From Streptomyces carpinensis (GTDB lineage Bacteria; Actinomycetota; Actinomycetes; Streptomycetales; Streptomycetaceae), in NCBI RefSeq assembly GCF_002154505.1, contig NZ_MUBM01000010.1, positions 1-33,421 of the forward strand: a stretch of 33,421 bases of DNA. Reading direction: 5' to 3'. Position 1 is the stretch's first letter, and the number at the start of each line of letters is the position of its first letter. Below, in pieces: positions 23,410-32,049 of the stretch. Below the pieces are notes generated by a model. That model saw only the letters and a list, made by a program, of their open reading frames with translations, searched no databases and was not told where the DNA came from. The position numbers and the translations under genes were made by a program.

Positions 23410-24372
23410 TCAGGGCGCCAGCACAACCCTGCCGAACACCTCCCCCGCGTCCATCTTGCGGTGGGCCAGCACCGCCTGGTCCAGCGGCAACACTTCGTGC
23501 ACGACCGTGCGCAGGCCCCCGTGCGCAGCATCGGCGAACTGGGACGACCGCACGGCCTGCCGGTCGGGACCGGGCACGGTGTCGGAGCTGAAAGTGGCGA
23601 ACGACAACGACCTGCGGAAGGCGTCCATCAGCCGCATGCCGAAGTCCGCCGGCGGCTGCCCACCGACCACACCGACAGCCACATACCGCCCGTTGGAGTT
23701 CAACTTGCCGAGGAACACGGGAAGCTGAGGACCCCCCACGACATCGATCACCACGTCGAAGCCCGCCGGTGCGTCCGAGCCGCCCTCGCCGGAGCGGTCA
23801 AGGACATGGGTCGCGCCCAGGTCCCGCAGGCGGGCGCCGCGCTCCGTCGACGAGGTGGTGACCGCCACCGCGCTCGCGCCGTCCCTGGCTGCGAGCTGGA
23901 CCGCCGTATTCCCGATGCTGCCCGCCGCACCGCGCACGAGCACCGTCTCGCCGGGCGTGAAACGGGCCCGGTCCAGGGCGAAGTGGGCGACCACGCCGGA
24001 GCCGCCGAGGGTCACCGCGTCGGCGCCGGTCAGGCCGTCGGGCAGCGCAAGGACGTCCTCGACCATGGCGACGGCCTGCTCGGCATACCCACCGGACAGC
24101 CCGGTGAACGCCCATACCCGCCGCCCGATCCACGAGGCGTCCACGCCCTCTCCTACCGCGGTGACCCTGCCCGCGACCTCGCTGCCGAGGAGATGGCCCT
24201 CCCGGAAGCCGTAGGCGGCAAGCGTTCCCCGGCGGATCACGGTGTCCACGCCGCCTACCCCGATCGCCTCCGTGGCGATCAGCACCTGCCCCGGGGCAGG
24301 AACGGGCACGGGCACCTCGACGACCTCCAGGCCATCGGGGTCTCCGAACGTCCTGATCACGACGGCTTTCAT
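23410..24372 (-). CDS. Quinone oxidoreductase-like MDR family protein
   Basis: A 320-residue medium-chain dehydrogenase/reductase without the zinc-ligand cysteines, of the NADPH:quinone oxidoreductase type. ATG 24372 has GAGGAG just upstream. The N-terminal substrate domain begins KAVVIRTFGDPDGLEVVEVP. The nucleotide fold starts near 140 (GETVLVRGAAGSIGNTAVQL), with the glycine-rich motif at 148-154, and continues to VVIDVVGG. The C-terminus HRKMDAGEVFGRVVLAP is canonical, so it is full length. It likely reduces quinones or enones with NADPH. The divergent TetR gene is the probable regulator. Confidence 0.9.
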   Translation of the reverse strand: MKAVVIRTFGDPDGLEVVEVPVPVPAPGQVLIATEAIGVGGVDTVIRRGTLAAYGFREGHLLGSEVAGRVTAVGEGVDASWIGRRVWAFTGLSGGYAEQAVAMVEDVLALPDGLTGADAVTLGGSGVVAHFALDRARFTPGETVLVRGAAGSIGNTAVQLAARDGASAVAVTTSSTERGARLRDLGATHVLDRSGEGGSDAPAGFDVVIDVVGGPQLPVFLGKLNSNGRYVAVGVVGGQPPADFGMRLMDAFRRSLSFATFSSDTVPGPDRQAVRSSQFADAAHGGLRTVVHEVLPLDQAVLAHRKMDAGEVFGRVVLAP

Positions 24373-24501
24373 CTCTGCTCCTCGGGTCGGTGGAGGGACG
24401 GATCGCAGTTGCTGCGATCGTGGGCGTCGAGCCTGCCCCACAGCCGGGGCATCACCGGCGAAGTGCCGGGGCGGGGCGGCAGCACCGCCATCGGACCGTA
24501 A

Positions 24502-24517
24502 CGGACACCCCCGTCCG
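24502..24517. promoter_or_regulatory. Candidate TetR operator in the oxidoreductase/TetR gap
   Basis: CGGAC (24502-24506) and GTCCG (24513-24517) form an inverted repeat with a 6-nt spacer, and another CGGAC lies directly upstream at 24492-24496. The site is 20 nt before the TetR start and on the shared divergent promoter region. Confidence 0.45.
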
Positions 24518-24537
24518 CTTGGCTGAAGTGAGAAACG

Positions 24538-25182
24538 ATGACCCACCATTTGCCTCGGACTGTGCGCTCCGACGCCCGCGACAACCGGGCCGGCATCCTG
24601 GACGCCGCCCGCGCGGTGTTCGGCGAAAAGGGCCTGGGTGCGCCCATGCGCCAGGTGGCCCGGCATGCAGGCGTCGGCCCCGCCACGCTGTACCGGCACT
24701 TCCCGACCAAGCAGGCACTGATCGCGGAGACCTTCGCCGAGCAGCGGCGAGCCTGCCATGCCGCCGTCCGCGACGCCCTTGCGGACTCGGACCCGTGGCA
24801 CGGATTCCGGAGCCTGATCGAGCGGATCTGCGAACTCCACGCGCACAGCCGGGGATTCGCCGACGCCTTCATGACGGCGTTCCCCGAGGCCATGGACTTC
24901 GCCGCCGACCGGGAGCGGACTCTGCACGCGGTCGGCGAACTGGCCCGCCGCGCCCAGGAGACCGGCCGGCTGCGCCCCGGCTTCGTCGTCGACGACCTGA
25001 TCCTCATGCTCATGGCCCACCGGGGACTCCAAGACACGCCGCCTGCCGCCCGGGTCACGGCCTCCCGCCGCTTCGCCGCCTACGTGATCGAAGCGTTCCG
25101 CGCCGCACCAGAGGCAGGAGCGCCCGCGCTGCTGCCGCCGGCGCCACGCCTGCAGCTCACGCACTCGCCCAACACGCCATGA
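24538..25182 (+). CDS. TetR family transcriptional regulator
   Basis: A 214-residue TetR repressor from ATG 24538. The HTH is typical: AGILDAARAVFGEKG, MRQVARHAGVGPATLYRHFP and TKQALIAETFAEQ (about residues 18-67). The ligand domain follows, all-helical, with a single cysteine in ERICELHAHSRG and a Pro/Ala-rich C-terminus. It is divergent from the quinone-oxidoreductase-like gene, with inverted repeats between. It probably represses both, and the effector may be a quinone or electrophile (inference). Confidence 0.9.
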   Translation: MTHHLPRTVRSDARDNRAGILDAARAVFGEKGLGAPMRQVARHAGVGPATLYRHFPTKQALIAETFAEQRRACHAAVRDALADSDPWHGFRSLIERICELHAHSRGFADAFMTAFPEAMDFAADRERTLHAVGELARRAQETGRLRPGFVVDDLILMLMAHRGLQDTPPAARVTASRRFAAYVIEAFRAAPEAGAPALLPPAPRLQLTHSPNTP

Positions 25183-25434
25183 ATCAGTCACCTGGAGGCC
25201 CGTCAATCCTTGCAGCCCAAACAGCCTTGTCGGGTCACTGCCGAAGCAAGGTTGGAGAGGGCCGACTGTGTCGCCGCGTTCGACCGTTACGCCTTCTGCG
25301 GTCTGGCCTTGTAGCGCGGGGCCACGCGTCACGTCACAGAGGTCGTTCTCATCAACGTCGTGGACCAGAACCGGCAGAGCGCGACTTCGGCACCGGCCGC
25401 GAGGACGATGCGATCGACGTCCCCACCGGCACGG

Positions 25435-26760
25435 TCAGAATTCAGGCCGGTCATCGCCACCACCGTGGCCGGTGACGGGTGTGCTCGCCGCGTGCGCGCT
25501 GTGGTCTCCCGGCGCGTCCGGTCCGCTGGACGGAATCCACTTCCGGGTGCTCCGCGGCGAGACGGCCCGTACGACGCGGGACCCGCTGTGCAGTCGCAGC
25601 GAGACGGTGACCAGGGCGATCGCGACCAAGGTCATGGCCGCGCCCGCCCAAGCAGTGGAGGCGAAGCCGAAACCCGCGTCGATCACCGTACCGCCGAGCC
25701 AGGGACCACCGGTGTTGCCCAGGTTGAAGGCGGCCGTCGTCGTCGCGCCGGCGAGCGTGGGCGCGGCGCCCGCGACGTTGAACATGCGCGCGTTGAGCGC
25801 GGGGGCCGTGTAGAACGCGGAGAAGCCGAGCAGGAAGGACAGAACGACCGCGGCCACGGGGCTCGACGCGAACAGCGCCAAGGCGGTCAGCAGCACGGTC
25901 GAGGCGGTGATGCCGGAGAGCAGCACGCCGAACAGGTGCGCATCGGCGACCCGGCCACCGACCGTCGTGCCGACCAGCGCCCCCACACCGAAGAGCGCCA
26001 GCACGGTCGGCACCCAGCCGTCCGCCAGCCCGGCCACATCGGTCAGCAGCGGCGCCAGGTACGAGAAGGCGCAGAACACACCACCCGCCGCGAGCGCGGT
26101 CACTCCGATGGACAGCCAGACCTGGCGGTCGCGGTAGATCGAGAGCTCGTCCTTCAGCCCGAAGCGCCGCTCGGGCAGCGGGATACGCGGGATCCGGGCC
26201 AGCACACCGACGAGCGCGATCGCAGACGCCCCGGCCACCGCCCAGAACGCGGACCGCCAACCCAGGCGCTCGCCGAGGAAAGCGCCTGCCGGCACACCCA
26301 GGACATTGGCGATCGACAGTCCGCCGATCATCACGGCCATGGCACGAGCCCGGGAGGTCATCGGCACCATCGCGATGGCGACGGCCGCGCCCACCGCCCA
26401 GAAGCCGGCACACGCCAGGGCACTCACTACCCGCGAGACGAAGAGGACTTCGTACGTCGGCGCCAGCGCGCCCGCGACCTGGCCGAGGCCGAACACCGAG
26501 ATCAGAGCGACGAGGGTGATCTTGCGTGGCAGACGCAGAGTCGCGGCCGCGAGCAGAGGCGCGCCGACCACCATGCCGATCGCGAACGCCGATATCAGCA
26601 AGCCCGCCTGCGGGATGGACACGTTCATGTCCTCGGCGATGGGCGGCAGCAGCCCGGAGAGCATGAACTCGCTCGTACCGAGCGCGAACACGGACAGACC
26701 GAGGATGTAGACGGCGAGCGGCATGGGGGGAGCCGTCGGCCGTTCGGAAGACACGCGCAT
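25435..26760 (-). CDS. MFS exporter of the Cmx/CmrA (chloramphenicol efflux-like) type
   Basis: A 441-residue, 12-helix transporter of the DHA1 subfamily. ATG 26760 is a compromise; ATG 26724, directly before MPLAVYILGLSVFALGTSEF, fits family length equally well, and neither has a clear ribosome-binding site. Motif A-like LAAATLRLPRK and the opening match Cmx/CmrA and arabinose-type exporters. The MFS fold is complete (for example VPMTSRARAMAVMIGGLSIA, FNLGNTGGPWLGG). A poorly conserved hydrophilic tail of about 40 residues ends it. Proton-driven drug or metabolite export is likely. Whether it confers chloramphenicol resistance cannot be told from sequence. Confidence 0.88.
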   Translation of the reverse strand: MRVSSERPTAPPMPLAVYILGLSVFALGTSEFMLSGLLPPIAEDMNVSIPQAGLLISAFAIGMVVGAPLLAAATLRLPRKITLVALISVFGLGQVAGALAPTYEVLFVSRVVSALACAGFWAVGAAVAIAMVPMTSRARAMAVMIGGLSIANVLGVPAGAFLGERLGWRSAFWAVAGASAIALVGVLARIPRIPLPERRFGLKDELSIYRDRQVWLSIGVTALAAGGVFCAFSYLAPLLTDVAGLADGWVPTVLALFGVGALVGTTVGGRVADAHLFGVLLSGITASTVLLTALALFASSPVAAVVLSFLLGFSAFYTAPALNARMFNVAGAAPTLAGATTTAAFNLGNTGGPWLGGTVIDAGFGFASTAWAGAAMTLVAIALVTVSLRLHSGSRVVRAVSPRSTRKWIPSSGPDAPGDHSAHAASTPVTGHGGGDDRPEF

Positions 26761-26858
26761 GACAGGTGCCAACGACGCATTTGCTCCCGTCATTCCCGCG
26801 CATCCGGACGACGGTGGGCCACTCCGCCAGGGGCGACAGGCAGGTTTCCGCAGGTGAG

Positions 26859-26880
26859 GTGTACACATTTACTGCGGTAA
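26859..26880. promoter_or_regulatory. Palindromes upstream of the MFS gene
   Basis: GTGTACAC (26859-26866) is a perfect 8-nt palindrome, followed by TTAC-TGCG-GTAA (26869-26880). Both lie about 100 nt upstream of the exporter start on its promoter side and are AT-richer than the surroundings. No regulator gene is adjacent. Confidence 0.3.
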
Positions 26881-27099
26881 GCCCTGATGGTCAGTCACTC
26901 TTCCCGGTCGCCCGCGGCACGCTAGTGGCCTGGCACAGCCAGTTCATCTCCGTCAAGTGGGGCGACAGCAGGCGGCGTTCGCGAACCGGACGGCCGCCGA
27001 CCAGGGAGGCGATCGACACCCGCGGACACCGGGCGGCAAGCGGATCGCCTCGGCACAGCCCGCGCTGTTCACGCGCATCACGCGACGGCGTGCGCGGCG

Positions 27100-27319
27100 A
27101 CACGGCGTACGGGTGAGCAGCATCTGGGGCGGCACCCTGAAGGACAACGAGGTCGGACCGGCGATCTACGCCGGCTTCCTCCCGACCGCACTCGCCACCG
27201 GCGCCTACCGGGCCGCACCGGACGCGACCGTCGTCGGCCACGGCCTCGCCCACATCCCCGACGCCCTGCGGGAGCTCAAGAACGGCGTCGCCGCGAAGAA
27301 GCTGGTCGTCACCCTCTGA
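27100..27319 (+). pseudogene. C-terminal stub of a zinc-type alcohol dehydrogenase-like gene
   Basis: The frame ending at TGA 27319 reads HGVRVSSIWGGTLKDNEVG, ALATGAYRAAPDATVVGHGL and AHIPDALRELKNGVAAKKLV, then VTL. The last motif is the classic C-terminus of zinc-binding MDR dehydrogenases, where the final strand returns to the substrate domain. Only about 75 residues of a usual 310-340 remain. Upstream the same frame is arginine-rich shadow sequence and there is no start. It is the 3' debris of a deleted gene next to an IS remnant. Confidence 0.6.
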
Positions 27320-27487
27320 GCCCTGGCCCCCCGCCCAGCGCCGCAGGCCGAGCACGCCTCCCTGACCCGGCTGGGGAACCTCCCCGCCCTCCCGGCGAAC
27401 CGTAGAGCCCTGATCGACGCGTCAGCCGAGCCACGATGAACCGGGCGACCGCGGTGCGCGGTTATCGATGAGAGCGATCATGGTCGG

Positions 27488-27841
27488 CTAGGGGCTTTCG
27501 TTTGGATCAGGCCGGATCAGGGAGCGGGGTCTGGTGCGATGCAGCTGCAAGGCGGAGGAGATAGTCGACGCGGAGCGTCGACTACCGACGACAACGCCGC
27601 TGGGGGCACCGCCCACGCCCTTGAGGCAGTGAGGGAGCGCGAGCCTGGCCCCGCGAGCCCGGCATGACATGAGCTGTCCGATGCCGAGTGGGATCTGCTG
27701 CGGTCCTTGCTGCCGACGTCCTCGACGGGCCGTCCGCGGTTGGACGACCGCACGGTCCTGAACGGCATCGTGGGGAAGTTCCGGGCCGGTGTGGCCTGGC
27801 GGGACGTGCCGGAGCGATACGGGTCCTGGACCACTCTGCAC
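27488..27841 (+). mobile_element. IS5-family insertion sequence remnant, 5' part
   Basis: Contains the truncated start of an IS5-type transposase (27671-27841): ELSDAEWDLLRSLLP, GRPRLDDRTVLNGIV and AGVAWRDVPERYGSWTTLH. About 57 residues of the usual 250-290 remain, and the DDE catalytic region is gone. The frame has a TGA just before GAG 27671 and no start. Upstream non-coding sequence beginning near GGCTTTCGTTTGGATCA (about 27491) looks like the left end of such an element. It includes a 10-bp hairpin TAGTCGACGC / GCGTCGACTA (27562-27584). The right end is missing, and the remnant stops at the palindrome at 27841. Confidence 0.75.
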
Positions 27842-27859
27842 AATAATACGCTATTATTG
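27841..27859. promoter_or_regulatory. AT-rich perfect palindrome, likely TetR operator
   Basis: CAATAATA (27841-27848) and TATTATTG (27852-27859) are exact reverse complements around CGC. A 19-nt AT-rich palindrome in DNA of this GC content, 45 nt before a TetR start, is a strong operator candidate. Flanking TGCA at both sides (27837 and 27861) extends the symmetry partially. Confidence 0.7.
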
Positions 27860-27903
27860 GATGCAAGATAGGGCGCGAGAACTTGACTCAGCGGGGAGCG
27901 GCT

Positions 27904-28482
27904 ATGGACGAGCAGAGGGAACGCATCCTGCGGGCGGCGGCCGACGTACTGGCCGAACGGGGCTTCGACGCAGGACGGTTGCGTGATGTCGCCACGACGT
28001 CCGGTGTGTCCATCGGCGCGCTGCAGCACTACTTCGAGACCCGTGACGCCCTCTTCCGGGAAGCCTTCGCCTGGTCGATCGACGATCTGATCGAGCGCTG
28101 GCGGGCGGGGGCCGCCGATGCGACGAGTGCCTGGCGCCGCTTCGAACTGCTCGTCACTGCACTCACCACCGACGCCACTCTCGTCCGGCGCTGCGCCACC
28201 TGGACCGAGTTCTGCGCGATCGCCTCCCGGCGAGAGGAACTGCGCGAGGGCGTACGACGAGTCCATGCCGAGTGGCAGGCGCTGGTCCGCGAGATCGTCC
28301 ACCAAGGCCTGCAGAGCAAGGAGTTCGACCCCACAGTTCCAGCCGACCTCGCCATCGGGTCGCTGGTGGCCCTGGTCGACGGTTGCGAGATGGCGGTGGC
28401 CTCCGGATCCGGGCTCACCGCCGAACGCTACGCCGAGCTGATGCTCGGCACCGCGCGCGTCCTGCTCGGCGTACGCGTCTAA
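27904..28482 (+). CDS. TetR family regulator (BetI-like C-terminal domain)
   Basis: A 192-residue TetR repressor. ATG 27904 has GGGGAG upstream; an in-frame ATG or GTG further up lacks one. The HTH is QRERILRAAADVLAERG, LRDVATTSGVSIGALQHYFE and TRDALFREAFAW. The C-terminal domain (RCATWTEFCAIASRREELRE, ALVDGCEMAVASGSGLTAER) is the TetR_C_6 type found in BetI-related regulators of choline, betaine or amine metabolism. It is followed after 19 nt by the large flavin oxidoreductase and should regulate that operon through the palindrome at 27841-27859. Confidence 0.9.
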   Translation: MDEQRERILRAAADVLAERGFDAGRLRDVATTSGVSIGALQHYFETRDALFREAFAWSIDDLIERWRAGAADATSAWRRFELLVTALTTDATLVRRCATWTEFCAIASRREELREGVRRVHAEWQALVREIVHQGLQSKEFDPTVPADLAIGSLVALVDGCEMAVASGSGLTAERYAELMLGTARVLLGVRV

Positions 28483-28501
28483 TCTTCAGGGGGGACATTC
28501 C

Positions 28502-30466
28502 ATGGGAGTGCGGTTCCCGCACCTGTTCAGCCCACTGCGGATAGGCGAGGCGACGGTGCGCAACCGGATCCTGTCCTCGGGCCACGACACGGTCCTGGTC
28601 AGGGACGGCCAGGTCACCGAGGAACTGATCGCCTACCACGAGGCCCGCGCGAAAGGCGGTGCCGGCCTGATCGTGCTGCAGGTCTCGGGCGTGCACGAGT
28701 CCGCGCGCTACACCACCCATGTGCTCATGGCCACCGAGGACAAGTGCGTCCCCGGCTACGCCAGGCTCGCGCGGGCGGTGCACCGGCACGGGGCGAAGGT
28801 CTTCGGCCAGCTGTTCCATCCCGGCCGGGAGATCCTGGAGTCCAAGGACGGCAGTGCACCGGTCGCCTGGGCGCCCTCGGCAACACCGAGCGAGCGCTTC
28901 CACGTCATGCCGCGCGCCATGACCGAGGCCGAGATCCGCGAAGTCCTCGACGGCTACGGCCAGGCGGCCCGCCGACTGCGCCAGGCCGGGCTCGACGGTG
29001 TAGAGATCGTCGCGAGCCACGGCTACCTGCCCGCGCAGTTCCTCAACCCCGAGGTGAACGTCCGCAACGACGACTGGGGCGGCGACCGGCAGGGCCGGCT
29101 GCGCTTCCTTCGCGCAGCCCTGCGCAGCGCCCGCAAGGAGGCAGGAGACGGCTTCGTGGTCGGCCTGCGCATCTCCGGCGACGAACTGAGCCACGACGGC
29201 TTGAGCAGCGAACTGGTGCTTCAGTCCGTCGCCGAACTCGACGCCGAGGGACTTGTCGACTACGTCTCGGTGTGCGCGGGTAGCTCGTCCAGCCTGTCCG
29301 GGGCCCAGCACATCGCCCCGCCCATGTTCCAGCCCGCCGGCTACACCGCGCCGCTCGCCGCCAAGGTGCGCGCCGTCGTCGGCGTCCCCGTGATGGTGGC
29401 CGGGCGGATCAACCAGCCGCAGGAAGCGGAGCAGATCGTCGCAGGCGGTCAGGCGGACGCGTGCGCGATGACCAGGGCCCTGATCTGCGACCCGGACCTG
29501 CCGGCCAAGGCTGCGGACGACCGCACCGAGGAGATCCGCGCCTGCATCGGCTGTAACCAGGCCTGCATCGGCCACTTCCAGCTGGGCTACCCGATCTCCT
29601 GCATCCAGCACCCGGAGACCGGCCGGGAGCGCCGCTTCGGGCTACTGCCGACGATCACACGGCGCAAGAAGGTGCTGGTGGTCGGCGGCGGGCCGGCTGG
29701 CCTGAAGGCCGCGGCCGTGGCCGCGGCACGTGGCCACGAGGTGGAACTGCACGAGGCAGGACGACGCGTCGGCGGTCAGGTGCTGCTCGCCGAACTGCTG
29801 CCCGGCCGCGCCGAGTTCGGCGGTGCGGTCACGAATCTCGAGGGCGAGGCGCGACGGGCTGGAGCCCGCGTCCTCGTGGGCTCACGGATGGACGGTCCGG
29901 CCCTTGCCGCCGCGGCACCGGACGCGGTGGTGCTCGCGACCGGCGCACGCCCCCGCCACCCGCGGCTGGAGCTGATCGACGATCCCGTGGTGCTCGACGC
30001 ATGGTCGGTGATCCGTGGCGACGAGGTGCCGCGCGGACGGATCGTCGTGGCGGACTGGCGCGGCGACTGGATCGGCCTGGGCGTCGCTCTCCAACTCGCA
30101 AGCCAACGACGGAAGGTGACGCTGTGCGTCACGGGCTTCGCGGCCGGCGAGCACCTGCAGCAGTACGTACGTGCCGCCATGCTGGCCCAGGCGGCACGGG
30201 CACGGATCGAGATCGTGCCCAACGTGCGGCTCTACGGCGCCGACAGCGACACCGTGTACCTCCAGCACACCCTCACCGAGGAGCCGGTGCTCCTCGAAGG
30301 GGTCGCAGGCACCGTCCTCGCGCAGGGACACGACCCGGTCAACGACCTCGACCCCGTCGCCTTCGGCGTCCCGGCCGACCGTGTCTTCACCGCCGGGGAC
30401 TGCGTCACCCCCCGCACCGTGGAGGAAGCGGTCCTGGAGGGCCTGACAGTGGCGGCCGAGCTTTGA
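28502..30466 (+). CDS. OYE-type FMN / 4Fe-4S / FAD oxidoreductase (dienoyl-CoA reductase / N-demethylase family)
   Basis: A 654-residue two-part flavoprotein starting at ATG 28502, with GGGGGGA upstream. Residues 1-340 form an old-yellow-enzyme barrel binding FMN (RNRILSSGHDT, GQLFHPGRE, HGYLPAQFLNPEVNVRNDDW). Cysteines 348, 351, 355 and 367 (Cx2Cx3Cx11C) bind a 4Fe-4S cluster. Residues 388 on are the pyridine-nucleotide/FAD part, with VLVVGGGPAG (392-400) and a final FTAGDCVTPRTVEEAVLEGL. This is the architecture of 2,4-dienoyl-CoA reductase, trimethylamine dehydrogenase and proline-betaine/N-methylproline demethylases. A BetI-like TetR regulator next to it favours an amine or betaine substrate, but this is inference. 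Confidence 0.9.
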   Translation: MGVRFPHLFSPLRIGEATVRNRILSSGHDTVLVRDGQVTEELIAYHEARAKGGAGLIVLQVSGVHESARYTTHVLMATEDKCVPGYARLARAVHRHGAKVFGQLFHPGREILESKDGSAPVAWAPSATPSERFHVMPRAMTEAEIREVLDGYGQAARRLRQAGLDGVEIVASHGYLPAQFLNPEVNVRNDDWGGDRQGRLRFLRAALRSARKEAGDGFVVGLRISGDELSHDGLSSELVLQSVAELDAEGLVDYVSVCAGSSSSLSGAQHIAPPMFQPAGYTAPLAAKVRAVVGVPVMVAGRINQPQEAEQIVAGGQADACAMTRALICDPDLPAKAADDRTEEIRACIGCNQACIGHFQLGYPISCIQHPETGRERRFGLLPTITRRKKVLVVGGGPAGLKAAAVAAARGHEVELHEAGRRVGGQVLLAELLPGRAEFGGAVTNLEGEARRAGARVLVGSRMDGPALAAAAPDAVVLATGARPRHPRLELIDDPVVLDAWSVIRGDEVPRGRIVVADWRGDWIGLGVALQLASQRRKVTLCVTGFAAGEHLQQYVRAAMLAQAARARIEIVPNVRLYGADSDTVYLQHTLTEEPVLLEGVAGTVLAQGHDPVNDLDPVAFGVPADRVFTAGDCVTPRTVEEAVLEGLTVAAEL

Positions 30467-30473
30467 CGTTCTG

Positions 30474-30830
30474 TCCCCGCGCCCTCACAGTCGCCGAGAC
30501 CACCCCGGTGACGTACGAGACGCTCACTTTCCCCTTCCGACAGGCCCTGCACGTCGGCACGGATGGCGTGCATCGGGCGTAGTCCGTCCTCCCCGCGGTC
30601 ACCAGCGGCCGGGGCACCGACACCTTCGCCCGCGACGTGTCCATCACCTCCACCGGCGAGTACCTCGACGGCGTCTTCGTCGCGGCCGGCTCCTACACGC
30701 TCCAGCGGCCCGTCATCTCCCCCATCGGCAACGACCATTCGGACCTCTGCGGCTACGGCGCCGCGGTGGTCGGCGACGGCTCGGGTACCACCCTGGTCCT
30801 GAACGACGCCAGCACACTTCGACGCCAAAG
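30474..30830 (+). pseudogene. Fragment of an unrecognised, possibly beta-helix protein with an in-frame TAG
   Basis: One frame reads ALTVAETTPVTYETLTFPFR, QALHVGTDGVHRA, then TAG (30580-30582), then SVLPAVTSGRGTDTFARDV, ITSTGEYLDGVFVAAGSYTL and NDHSDLCGYGAAVVGDGSGT, TLVLNDAST. Composition is natural on both sides of the stop. The pattern of G-x-x-D-G-V-F-V-A-A-G-S-Y-T-L resembles the first coils of right-handed beta-helix proteins. No start with ribosome-binding site and no C-terminal part exist. The sequence after 30830 is unrelated. Confidence 0.45.
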
Positions 30831-31043
30831 CCCAGCCTGCTGCTTCGCGCTCCCCAATACATCGGCTGGGCGAAGCCTGCACACAGCCCAGCCGGTAAGG
30901 CTCGTCTGGTAGATCACCGTCACCGGCCGGTCGCCAATCGGCTTTCGCTGCCCTGCGGAGAAGCAAGCCCAGCAGCGCGCTCGCGATAGGCATCGCGCTT
31001 GCTGAGCTTCCTATTTGGTACGGCAGCCCCGTCGCGAGCGCCG
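30831..31043. other. Non-coding debris with a small hairpin
   Basis: No gene supported. A 6-bp hairpin CGCGAT / ATCGCG with a 4-nt loop lies at 30982-30997. It could be the end of the minus-strand remnant that starts next door. Confidence 0.3.
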
Positions 31044-31125
31044 TCAGGCGTTCAGGACGCCGATGAGGAGGGCCTTGGTGACGTCCTCGGTGGAGGCAGT
31101 GCCGCCGACGTCGCAAGGGAGGATT
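31044..31125 (-). pseudogene. C-terminal stub resembling isopropylmalate/tartrate dehydrogenase
   Basis: The minus frame ending at 31044 closes with CDVGGTASTEDVTKALLIGV and LNA. D-x-G-G-T-A-[ST]-T-E-x-[VF]-T-x-A is the typical last segment of isocitrate/isopropylmalate dehydrogenase family enzymes. Only about 25 residues are recognisable. Upstream another minus frame gives GFTAQDITHPELGPVVELTA (around 31150-31200), which may belong to the same dead gene after rearrangement. No intact gene can be built. Confidence 0.35.
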
Positions 31126-31459
31126 CGCGGTCGGGGCCGAGGGCGGTCAGTTCCACAACCGGGCCGAGTTCGGGGTGGGTGATGTCCTGGGCGGTGAAGC
31201 CCCGGCGGGTGGTGTCGGCTCAGGCGCCCACGCGCGGGCGGATGAAGTCGTGGGCTTCGAGCTCGCGGGCGAGGGTGACGGCTCGAGCCGGGTACGGACG
31301 TGCGGACACGCGGCGCGGCTCGCCCAACTGCGGCCTCGCGCGGCAGGAGCTGGCCCGCGGCATCCACCCCGCCGACCCCGACCACCCATGGATCGGGCGA
31401 CGATTCTCCGCCGGCTGGGGCCGCCACGAAGACCGCACCTAGTAGCGCTTGGTTAGGTT

Positions 31460-31740
31460 CCGGCTCTGGTTCTGCTGGTGGTGAGTGGTCGACCGCCGGC
31501 GGCAACAACCTGCAGCTCCACGCCTGTCCGGCCGACCCGTCCCACCCCCACATCGCACGGGTGCACTGAGCCCGCACGGAAGTCCTCCGCGCCGACGCAT
31601 ACGCCACAATCGGCACCGCGATCGACTCTCCAGTCAGCAGCCTTGGCCAACTACCAGATGACCCAAAGGATGGGACCTGGATGTACTGCCCTGGAGCGTT
31701 GCCCGACGCATGCGTCGCGAGACTGATGAGGCCCCGTCGG
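31460..31740 (+). pseudogene. Fragment of unrecognised protein with an in-frame TGA
   Basis: One frame reads GEWSTAGGNNLQLHACPADP and SHPHIARVH, then TGA (31567-31569), then ARTEVLRADAYATIGTAIDS, PVSSLGQLPDDPKDGTWMYC and PGALPDACVARLMR. Both sides have natural composition, and no start or ribosome-binding site is visible. I do not recognise the family. Confidence 0.35.
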
Positions 31741-32049
31741 CGAGAAGTTGCCGGAAGGCGGCAGAGTTCAGCGGATTTTTGCTGCCGGAAGTTGCCGCTC
31801 ACCTCAGGGCACCAGGTACGTATGATCGTTCGAGCCGTCTTCGCCGAGTGCATTCGGGTCCGCAGATCGTGATGACGGTCCGAGACGGTTGTGGGGGATG
31901 ATGGGTCAAGAAAGAGCCGCTCGCGATACGCGCCGCCGAACTCGCGCCCGTCACTATTTCGTTGATGTCAAGGACGCAAGCGCCCTACGGACCGCGGCTT
32001 TTGACCATAGGAAATCGCGTCGTGTTTCGCCTCAGGAGGAGCCGCGATC
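31741..32049. other. Upstream region of the membrane-protein gene
   Basis: No gene supported. AT content rises from about 31945 onward. TTGACC (32000-32005) could be a -35 element, but no clear -10 was found. AGGAGGAG (32034-32041) is the ribosome-binding site of the next gene. Confidence 0.35.

Noticed and set aside
25183..25434. Possible gene between the TetR gene and the MFS exporter
   Set aside because: No frame with start, ribosome-binding site and natural composition was found.
27562..27584. 10-bp hairpin as an independent MITE or terminator
   Set aside because: It lies inside the non-coding left part of the IS5-family remnant and is best explained as part of that element.
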